A model generated the notes under the pieces. It was not told where the DNA came from, did not search any database, and was given only the letters and a program-made list of their open reading frames with translations. Of a stretch of DNA of 8,182 nucleotides, positions 1 through 4,636 are shown one piece after another. The DNA is from JAFGED01 sp964551295 (GTDB taxonomy: Bacteria > Chloroflexota > Anaerolineae > B4-G1), in contig CAZKDJ010000183.1 in NCBI GenBank assembly GCA_964551295.1, positions 1 through 8,182 on the forward strand, in the 5' to 3' direction. A program made the position numbers and the translations under genes. Numbering within the stretch: the stretch's first letter is position 1; every line of letters begins with the position of its first letter.

Positions 1-91
1 GTATCTTCTCAATAAGTAGGGGAAGATGGGGGGTGTGAGGGCGGCTACGCCGCCCACACACCCCCCGCCCCCCAGATTATTGAGATGATAC
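1..91. repeat. Long nested palindrome (REP-like or cruciform element)
   Basis: Bases 1-15 pair with 77-91 with one mismatch in 15 (T6 opposite T86). Inside, 28-37 (GGGGGGTGTG) pairs with 57-66, and after one A-A mismatch 39-45 (GGGCGGC) pairs with 49-55, leaving a TAC loop at 46-48. GGGG at 19-22 can also pair with the C-run at 68-73. Almost the whole 91 nt therefore folds into one hairpin. It sits just upstream of the broken acetyltransferase gene and may begin before the window. It resembles extragenic palindromic repeats; there is no transposase here and no T-run for a classical terminator. Whether it is dispersed in the genome cannot be seen from one copy. Confidence 0.7.
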
Positions 92-112
92 GCAAAAGAC
101 AGGTGTAGCGAT

Positions 113-619
113 ATGGCAATCTATACGTTGGACAAATCGGATCTTCAGAAAGTCGCCCACCTGATGACGAGACTGAAACCCGAGTTCTGGAACCTTGAAG
201 GGGCGGTTGCCCAATTAAGCGAGGGGTTGGCATGGTATGCCGCGTCAGATGAAGAAGAACCGACGGGTTGGTTGTTTTGCAAATGGCACGAGGCGTACAG
301 GACTGTCGAAATCGAGTGCCTTGGCTATGATGACGATGGACAGTTCAAGGTGGGACCGGAGTTGCAACCTCTGATGGCGAGATGCGAGCGATGGGCACAA
401 GAATAAGGGGCTGCGAATCTGAGATTCATCATAGGGTCTCGAGGTCTGTCTTGTCATGGGAAAAAACTGGCAAGACCGTGGAAAGAACTGAAAGAGGTTC
501 ATGCTACAGATCGAGAGGATTATGACTGGTTCCTCTCGATGGACTATGCTCCGTCAGGAATCTTGCCGGATATCTATGGGCCCGGTTATCATGGGGTCAT
601 GCTGTTGAAGCACATGTGA
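113..619 (+). pseudogene. GNAT-like N-acetyltransferase, interrupted by an in-frame stop
   Basis: An AGGTG ribosome binding site at 101-105 lies 7 nt before ATG 113. The frame runs 97 codons to TAA at 404-406, then continues in the same frame without another stop to TGA at 617-619. The total would be about 168 residues, a normal size for a single-domain GNAT acetyltransferase, which transfers an acetyl group from acetyl-CoA to an amine. The first part has a GNAT-like order: an N-terminal helix pair, a beta strand (PTGWLFCKW), a strand (YRTVEIECLGY), then VGPELQPLM where the acetyl-CoA loop and helix belong. That loop lacks the classic Q/RxxGxG/A. The text on both sides of the stop reads naturally as one helix and strand (CERWAQE, stop, GAANLRFII). 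The tail (GILPDIYGPGYHGVMLLK) fits a GNAT C-terminal strand. A single substitution turning AAA, CAA or GAA into TAA explains it; a sequencing error or a truly short protein are alternatives. The family call is from fold pattern only. Confidence 0.55.
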
Positions 620-702
620 GTTCTTTAAGCTTGTGGACGGCCCAACCAAGCCCAATCACTTTGAAACAAGATGGTGGGCTTGCAAAAGTCAGAGTACATT
701 TT

Positions 703-708
703 GGAGGT
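703..708 (+). promoter_or_regulatory. Shine-Dalgarno fixing the ridA start
   Basis: GGAGGT lies 8 nt upstream of ATG 717. The frame is open back to an earlier ATG at 633, but that would add 28 residues unlike any RidA N-terminus and has no comparable ribosome binding site. The site therefore selects 717. Confidence 0.85.
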
Positions 709-716
709 CAAACCAA

Positions 717-1127
717 ATGAAGAAAACTATCACCACAGAAAAAGCCCCCGCAGCGGTCGGGCCTTACTCCCAAGGTCAACGCGCTGGAGGCTTTGTCTTT
801 ACTGCCGGTCAGCTAGGCATCGTTCCAGGTACGAAAGAGTTTGCAGGGCCGGACATCGAAAGCCAAACTCGCCAGGCTCTGGAAAACCTCGGTGCCGTGC
901 TCAAGGCATCCTGTCCCAACGGGTGTGTTAGTTATGAGCACGTGGTCAAGACCACCGTCTTTTTGCAGGATATCGGGGAATACACTCGCATGAATGCGGT
1001 CTATGCCCAGTTCTTCCCGGAGAACCCACCCGCCCGCTCGGCGGTGCAGGTGGCCGCACTGCCGCTCGGTGGACGGGTCGAGATCGAGGCAGTGGCGGTG
1101 GCGTGCGAGTGCGAAGGCGGCCAGTAA
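717..1127 (+). CDS. ridA: RidA family reactive enamine/imine deaminase
   Basis: This 136-residue protein matches the YjgF/YER057c/UK114 (RidA) family throughout. These are cytosolic homotrimers that hydrolyse reactive 2-aminoacrylate and related imines released by PLP enzymes such as threonine dehydratase. Diagnostic stretches are APAAVGPYSQ (10-19), FTAGQLG (28-34), VVKTTVFLQDI (76-86), MNAVYAQFF (92-100) and PPARSAVQVAALP (104-116), followed by VEIEAVAV. Arg107 in PARS is the equivalent of the essential carboxylate-binding arginine; Glu122 and Glu124 lie on the last strand. The start at 717 is set by a strong GGAGGT. Two oddities are visible. The turn before VVKTTVFL is about four residues longer than usual and carries a CPNGC motif (Cys66, Cys70). 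The C-terminus adds a CEC (Cys130, Cys132) and a short EGGQ tail. It is separated by hairpins from both neighbours and is probably its own transcription unit, unrelated to the signalling genes downstream. Confidence 0.93.
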   Translation: MKKTITTEKAPAAVGPYSQGQRAGGFVFTAGQLGIVPGTKEFAGPDIESQTRQALENLGAVLKASCPNGCVSYEHVVKTTVFLQDIGEYTRMNAVYAQFFPENPPARSAVQVAALPLGGRVEIEAVAVACECEGGQ

Positions 1128-1129
1128 CA

Positions 1130-1186
1130 GCAAAGGTTCCCGGCAAGCAAGCAAACTGCGCTCCAAAGCCGTCTGTGGACCTTTGC
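1130..1186 (+). terminator. Hairpin after ridA, possible terminator
   Basis: Starting two bases after the ridA stop, 1130-1139 (GCAAAGGTTC) pairs with 1177-1186 (GGACCTTTGC) over ten positions with one G-T wobble. CGGC 1141-1144 can pair with GCCG 1168-1171 inside it. No T-run follows, so it is not a textbook rho-independent terminator. It may end ridA transcription or protect the 3' end. Confidence 0.4.
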
Positions 1187-1195
1187 AAGACTTCA

Positions 1196-1215
1196 TCTAC
1201 GTACTTTCTACGTAC
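1196..1215. repeat. 11-bp-phased direct repeat upstream of the regulator promoter
   Basis: The 9-mer TCTACGTAC occurs at 1196-1204 and again at 1207-1215, a period of 11 bp or about one helical turn. Each copy contains the palindrome TACGTA. The core TCTAC recurs at 1240-1244 and 1275-1279, on the way to the promoter at 1282. This layout suits a dimeric or tandem-binding transcription factor; the factor is unknown, and the double-receiver protein downstream has no DNA-binding domain of its own. Confidence 0.45.
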
Positions 1216-1281
1216 ATCCCCCCCTTTTCCTCCGTAGCATCTACCCAGTAATACATCTCCCGAAATCTTGGTTTTCTACGC

Positions 1282-1310
1282 TTCACAACCGTTCTCCCAT
1301 TCTGTATACT
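1282..1310 (+). promoter_or_regulatory. Sigma70-type promoter of the response regulator gene
   Basis: TTCACA at 1282-1287 (five of six to TTGACA) and TATACT at 1305-1310 (five of six to TATAAT) are separated by exactly 17 bp. A transcription start near 1317 would give a leader of about 40 nt. The leader carries GGGGAG at 1346-1351, seven bases before ATG 1359. It is the best promoter match I see in the window. Confidence 0.65.
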
Positions 1311-1358
1311 GGTTGCAGTAGTTGAAATCACCAACCCTATGAGGCGGGGAGAACATAA

Positions 1359-2156
1359 ATGGAACCCATTTCCATCATGCTAATAGACGACAACCCCGGT
1401 TTCCTACGCGCCACCACCCAGTTCCTGGAGGTGCAGAAGGACATGACCGTCGTAGGGACGGCAGAGGGCGGCCTCGAGGCTCTGGAAAAGGCCCAAGAGC
1501 TGCAACCCCAGATCGTCCTGGTCGACCTGGCCATGCCCGGCATGCCCGGCCTGGAGACCATCCCCCGCTTGCGGCAACTGCTACCGAGCGCGGGCATCAT
1601 CGCGCTGACGGTGATGAACACCAGCAGCTTTCGCAGGGCCGCGTTGGACGCTGGGGCGGATCACTTTATCCCCAAGCCCTCCATGCGCACCAGCCTGCTG
1701 CCGACCATCCGCAAGATCGCCAAGAACGGCCAAGGCAAGCAAGCTGGAAAAGCGGTCGCTGCCATACCCATCGATGACGTCGCCATCGTGCAGCGCCGCG
1801 TCCTGCTGATGGAGGACGACGCCGGCCAGCGCCGTCTCTACGCCCGGGTGCTGCACAGCGCCGGCTTTACCATCGCGGAGGCCGGGACGCTCCAGGAGGC
1901 GCGCGATCATCTTTCTCAGCAGACCTTTGGCACCTTTCTCTGCGACATCCACATGGGAAACGAGCGCGGTACTGACCTGGTGCGAGAGCAGAAGGAATTA
2001 CTCACGGAAAACGGCACGCACGTCATCATGATCTCGGCCGACACCCAGTATCGCGGCATCTGCAAGGAAATGGGCGTGGACGAATACCTGGAAAAGCCCA
2101 TCTCCCTCATGCAACTCGTGCAGGTGCTCAATCACGTAACCGGGAGAAAGGTATGA
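1359..2156 (+). CDS. Tandem double-receiver (REC-REC) response regulator
   Basis: This 265-residue cytosolic protein consists of two CheY-like receiver domains and nothing else. REC1 (about 4-122) has the acidic pair Asp10-Asp11, phosphoacceptor Asp56 in LVDLAMPGMPG, switch Thr84 and Lys106-Pro107. REC2 (about 147-262) has Glu152-Asp153-Asp154, phosphoacceptor Asp196 in LCDIHMGNERG, switch Ser226 and Lys246-Pro247. Both sites look fully competent. A linker of about 25 residues (122-146, rich in Gly, Lys and Ala) joins them. With no DNA-binding, enzymatic or other output domain, it probably works by protein interaction or as a phosphate carrier or sink in a relay. The likely partner is the multi-domain sensor encoded from 4637, after the binding-protein genes. 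The start is backed by GGGGAG and the promoter at 1282-1310. Its stop overlaps a following ATG (ATGA at 2153-2156), normally a sign of translational coupling to a next gene. Confidence 0.93.
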   Translation: MEPISIMLIDDNPGFLRATTQFLEVQKDMTVVGTAEGGLEALEKAQELQPQIVLVDLAMPGMPGLETIPRLRQLLPSAGIIALTVMNTSSFRRAALDAGADHFIPKPSMRTSLLPTIRKIAKNGQGKQAGKAVAAIPIDDVAIVQRRVLLMEDDAGQRRLYARVLHSAGFTIAEAGTLQEARDHLSQQTFGTFLCDIHMGNERGTDLVREQKELLTENGTHVIMISADTQYRGICKEMGVDEYLEKPISLMQLVQVLNHVTGRKV

Positions 2157-2326
2157 CCGCCCAAAGTACACGGATAAAACACGCAAGACCCAAAACCCAG
2201 GCCAAGCCGAGGGTAAATAGCCTGACGATCTTGGTACTTTTCGCGATTTATAGCACGCCCGCACATAGAGCGCGGTCGTTATCCAGCAAGTCAGTCGCCA
2301 AGAACAGTCAATGGTTAAGGAGATAA
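2153..2326 (+). CDS. Small ORF coupled to the regulator stop; possible stump of a membrane sensor gene
   Basis: The ATG at 2153 shares ATGA with the stop of the regulator and is preceded by GGGAGAAAGG (2142-2151), which can serve as ribosome binding site. It encodes 57 residues ending at TAA 2324-2326: a basic, Lys/Arg-rich start, then a short hydrophobic run (residues about 24-33, LTILVLFAIY), then a basic, Ser-rich tail. This resembles the opening of a one-pass sensor protein, as in the sensor at 4637 (a charged dozen residues, then a membrane helix), but it stops early and the tail looks random. It could be the remnant of a kinase gene once co-translated with the regulator, a genuine small protein, or a chance frame. 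I do not recognise any family. Composition is AT-richer than the regulator gene before it. Confidence 0.35.
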   Translation: MTAQSTRIKHARPKTQAKPRVNSLTILVLFAIYSTPAHRARSLSSKSVAKNSQWLRR

Positions 2327-2327
2327 T

Positions 2328-2360
2328 ATGGTCCAAAATATCGTGAATAGGCTCGCATAG
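2328..2360 (+). CDS. Ten-codon minigene or leader peptide ahead of the binding-protein genes
   Basis: AAGGAGAT at 2317-2324 is a near-ideal Shine-Dalgarno; its GGAG ends five bases before ATG 2328. The frame encodes only MVQNIVNRLA and stops at TAG 2358-2360, 40 nt before the first binding-protein start. The signal is stronger than those of most real genes here, so ribosomes should load. It may be a leader peptide or a decayed start. I found no clear attenuator hairpin between it and 2401, and the codons show no run of one amino acid. Confidence 0.3.
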   Translation: MVQNIVNRLA

Positions 2361-2400
2361 GTAAAAATAGAAAGTAGAATCAATTATCAGGAGAAAAAAC

Positions 2401-3420
2401 ATGAAAAACAAAAATCTTTGGAACAAAATCGGAAATCGCTGGATTACTCTCACCCTGGCAGTCGTGCTTGCCATGCTGCTGAACGGCTGCTGCCCGGAAA
2501 AGCCCAAAGTGTACAAGGTGGGCATTCTGGCTGGCCTGGAATATGCGAGCGTTGCAGCCGACGGCTTCAAGGAAGAAATGACCGAGCTTGGTTACATCGA
2601 GGGCGAGAACATCACCTATGATATCCACGTTACAAACTTTGACGCAGAAACATACCAGACCATCCTCCAGCAATTCGTGGCCGATGAGGTCGATTTAATC
2701 TATGCCTTCCCCGCCCAAGCAGCCACGGTGGCAAAGACAGTCGCCGAGGGAACCGACATCCCCGTGCTCTTTGCCATCGCCAACATAGAAAACACCGGCC
2801 TGGTCAACAGTGTGCGCGAGCCTGGCGGAAATATCACCGGCGTGCGCTATCCTGGTCCAGACATCGCGCTCAAGCGTTTCGAGATCATGCACGAGATAGT
2901 GCCACAAGCCACACGAATGTGGATTCCCTATCAAAGGACCTCGCCTATGGTCGAAGCCCAGCTAGAGGTATTGTACCCGGCTGCCGAAGCAGCGGGTGTA
3001 ACGTTGATAGAAGCTCCCGCCGACGATGCAGCAGGACTCGAGGCCGACCTGCAGGCGCGGGCACAATCGGGTGATGACATTGGCCTGGATGCCATCCTGT
3101 GCATACCCGAAGCTCTCTCCGTAACGCCCGAGGCTTTTCTGGTCATGGCCAAGTTTGCGGATGAACACGAAATTCCAATCGGCGGAGCCATGATGGAGAT
3201 CGAGGGGTATGCGTCTATTTTTGGCGTGACTATCAACATGCGCGACGTAGGCAGACAATCGGCCCCCTTGGCCGACAAAATCCTCAAAGGCACACCGGCC
3301 GGCACCATACCCGTCGTCTCGCCCGAGAACTATATGCAGATCAATTACCGGGAGGCTCAAGAACTGGGACTGACGGTGCCCGAGAGCCTGTTGTTGCAAG
3401 CCGCAGAGGTCGTTCGCTAG
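2401..3420 (+). CDS. ABC_sub_bind (TrpX-like) substrate-binding lipoprotein, copy A
   Basis: This 339-residue protein belongs to the PF04392/COG2984 substrate-binding family with a type I periplasmic-binding fold. A signal peptide (basic start, hydrophobic 15-27) ends in lipobox LNGC with Cys30 as the lipidated residue; Asn at -2 is unusual. The mature 310 residues would be tethered to the outer face of the membrane. Family landmarks in order: VGILAGLEY (40-48), GFKEEMTELGYIEGENI (55-71), FVADEVDLIYAFPAQAA (92-108), DIPVLFAIANIENTGLV (119-135), EPGGNITGV (140-148), AGVTLIEAPADD (198-209) and the closing LADKILKGTPAGTIPV, INY, LGLTVPESLLLQAAEVV. AGGAG at 2389-2393, seven bases upstream, supports the start. 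Relatives usually sit beside a permease and an ATPase, and some import tryptophan or other small organics; no such partner is in this window. The ligand is unknown. A second copy follows after 42 nt, then a Cache-type sensor, suggesting a sensory role. Confidence 0.9.
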   Translation: MKNKNLWNKIGNRWITLTLAVVLAMLLNGCCPEKPKVYKVGILAGLEYASVAADGFKEEMTELGYIEGENITYDIHVTNFDAETYQTILQQFVADEVDLIYAFPAQAATVAKTVAEGTDIPVLFAIANIENTGLVNSVREPGGNITGVRYPGPDIALKRFEIMHEIVPQATRMWIPYQRTSPMVEAQLEVLYPAAEAAGVTLIEAPADDAAGLEADLQARAQSGDDIGLDAILCIPEALSVTPEAFLVMAKFADEHEIPIGGAMMEIEGYASIFGVTINMRDVGRQSAPLADKILKGTPAGTIPVVSPENYMQINYREAQELGLTVPESLLLQAAEVVR

Positions 3421-3462
3421 AATTAGTATGCAGTATACAGAGACTTTGAGAGGCAAGGAACA

Positions 3463-4482
3463 ATGAAAAACAAGAACCTTTGGAACAAAAACAGAAATCA
3501 ATGGGCTATTCTCACCCTGGTAGTCGTGCTCGCCATGCTGCTGAGCGGCTGCTGCCCAGAAAAGCCAAAAGTGTACAAGGTGGGCATTCTGGTTGGCCTG
3601 GAATATATGAGCGCTGCAGCCGACGGCTTCAAGGAAGAAATGACCAAGCTTGGTTACATCGAGGGCGAGAACATCACTTATGATCTCCAGAGTACAAACT
3701 TTGACGTAGAAGCATACCAGACCATCCTCCAACAATTCGTGGCCGATGAGGTCGATTTAATCTATGCCTTCCCCACCCAAGCAGCCATAGAGGCAAAGAT
3801 AGCCACCGAAGGAACCGACATCCCCGTGCTTTTTTCCATCTCCAACATAGAAAACACCAGCCTAGTCAACAGTGTGCGCGAGCCTGGCGAAAATATCACC
3901 GGCGTGCGCTATCCTGGCCCAGACATCGCGCTCAAGCGTTTCGAGATCCTGCACGAGATAGCGCCACAAGCCACACGAATATGGGTACCCTATCAAAGGA
4001 CCTCGCCTCAGATCGAAATCCAGTTAGAGGTATTGTACCCGGCTGCCGAAGCAGCGGGTGTGACGTTGATAGAAGCTCCCGCCGACGATGCAGCAGGACT
4101 CGAAGCCGACCTGCAGGCGCGGGCACAATCGGGTGATGACATTGGCCTGGATGCCATCCTGTTCATACCCGAACCTCTCTCCATAACGCCCGATGCTTTT
4201 CTGGTCATGGCCAAGTTTGCGGATGAACACGAAATTCCGGTCGGGGGAGCCTTTATGGAGGCAGAGGGGTATGCGTCTATTTTTGGCGTGACTATCAACG
4301 TCCGCGACGTAGGCAGACAATCGGCACCCCTGGCCGACAAAATCCTCAAAGGCACACCGGCCGGCTCCATACCCGTTTTCTCGGCCGAGAACTTTATCCA
4401 GATCAACTACAAAGCTGTCCAGAATCTGGGGCTGGAGGTGCCCCAAGGCCTGTTACTACAGGCGGACGAAGTCGTTCGCTAA
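3463..4482 (+). CDS. ABC_sub_bind (TrpX-like) substrate-binding lipoprotein, copy B
   Basis: This tandem paralogue of the preceding gene has the same 339-residue length and no indels; by hand count about 285 of 339 residues are identical. The signal peptide ends in a consensus lipobox LSGC with Cys30. It shares all PF04392 landmarks. The start has AAGGA at 3455-3459, only three bases away. Only 42 nt separate it from copy A, with no hairpin, so the two are probably co-transcribed. Differences from copy A gather in the loops that in this fold end beta strands and line the ligand cleft: Tyr-Ala-Ser to Tyr-Met-Ser (48-50), Ala105 to Thr, AIANIENTG to SISNIENTS (125-133), Met183-Val184 to Gln-Ile, Cys234 to Phe and Ala238 to Pro, Met264 to Phe and Ile267 to Ala. 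This points to a changed ligand preference rather than simple dosage (inference). A strong hairpin lies 18 nt after the stop. Confidence 0.9.
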   Translation: MKNKNLWNKNRNQWAILTLVVVLAMLLSGCCPEKPKVYKVGILVGLEYMSAAADGFKEEMTKLGYIEGENITYDLQSTNFDVEAYQTILQQFVADEVDLIYAFPTQAAIEAKIATEGTDIPVLFSISNIENTSLVNSVREPGENITGVRYPGPDIALKRFEILHEIAPQATRIWVPYQRTSPQIEIQLEVLYPAAEAAGVTLIEAPADDAAGLEADLQARAQSGDDIGLDAILFIPEPLSITPDAFLVMAKFADEHEIPVGGAFMEAEGYASIFGVTINVRDVGRQSAPLADKILKGTPAGSIPVFSAENFIQINYKAVQNLGLEVPQGLLLQADEVVR

Positions 4483-4500
4483 CGCACCTGAAGAGCGTCG

Positions 4501-4547
4501 CCCCGAGGAGGAATACGCGCTCCCCGAACATGCTCTCCTCCTCGGGG
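4501..4547 (+). terminator. Strong hairpin after the binding-protein pair
   Basis: CCCCGAGGAGGA (4501-4512) pairs perfectly with TCCTCCTCGGGG (4536-4547), a 12-bp GC-rich stem with a 23-nt loop, 18 nt after the stop of copy B. No T-run follows on either strand, so it is not a canonical intrinsic terminator. It may be a partial terminator, or a 3' stabiliser that raises the level of binding-protein mRNA relative to the sensor. Confidence 0.5.
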
Positions 4548-4578
4548 TAGATCACAGATCGTAAAAAGTTGCCCATTA

Positions 4579-4617
4579 AAGCACGTGGGGATGGGCGGGC
4601 ATCCCCACAAGCACGTG
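4579..4617. promoter_or_regulatory. Hairpin flanked by AAGCACGTG direct repeats, sensor leader
   Basis: GTGGGGATG (4585-4593) pairs perfectly with CATCCCCAC (4600-4608) around a GGCGGG loop. The 9-mer AAGCACGTG occurs at 4579-4587 and 4609-4617, exactly 30 bp apart. Its CACGTG core is a palindrome, so copy one can also pair with copy two; that pairing competes with the inner stem for bases 4585-4587. The element ends 19 nt before the sensor start, so it could be an operator pair or an RNA switch in the leader. Confidence 0.45.
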
Positions 4618-4618
4618 A

Positions 4619-4633
4619 CACCGTACGAGGTGA
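4619..4633 (+). promoter_or_regulatory. Ribosome binding site of the sensor, inside a small hairpin
   Basis: GAGGTGA at 4627-4633 is a near-perfect Shine-Dalgarno; its GAGG ends six bases before ATG 4637. The GGTG at 4629-4632 can pair with CACC at 4619-4622 across a six-base loop, which would partly hide the site. A second in-frame ATG at 4643 is also within reach of the same site. Confidence 0.45.
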
Positions 4634-4636
4634 AAG

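Larger units (their letters stand above)
2401..4482 (+). repeat. Tandem gene duplication, period 1062 bp
   Basis: Copies 2401-3420 and 3463-4482 align end to end without gaps. Identity is uneven. The block 2963-3100 (matching 4025-4162) has two differences in 138 nt; the first 120 nt have 14; the last 120 nt have 32. The 42-nt spacer and the upstream leaders are not similar, so the duplication boundaries coincide closely with the coding sequence or have drifted. Confidence 0.9.

Noticed and set aside
647..682. CAAGCCCA / TGGGCTTG inverted repeat upstream of ridA
   Set aside because: It is an 8-bp stem with a 20-base loop and no supporting context; it could easily arise by chance.
633..716. 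N-terminal extension of RidA from ATG 633
   Set aside because: The extra 28 residues do not resemble RidA, while GGAGGT sits at the right distance for ATG 717.
2231..2254. TTGGTA ... TATAGC as a promoter for the binding-protein genes
   Set aside because: The spacer is only about 12 bp and the -10 match is poor; no convincing promoter was found in 2157-2400.
1998..2570. Minus-strand frame of 190 codons across the regulator-binding protein junction
   Set aside because: It overlaps two well-supported + strand genes at both ends; the translation looks like low-quality shadow sequence.
2418..2621. Alternative-frame + strand ORF seen in both binding-protein copies (also 3480-3683)
   Set aside because: It is preserved because the genes themselves are duplicated; it has no ribosome binding site and no family features.
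2962..3735. Minus-strand frame of 257 codons, with partly matching frames at 2380-2673 and 4024-4446
   Set aside because: The similarity between them comes only from the duplicated binding-protein genes on the other strand.
4483..4636. Promoter for the sensor in the spacer after copy B
   Set aside because: No -35/-10 pair with 16-18 bp spacing and decent matches could be found, so read-through from upstream remains possible.
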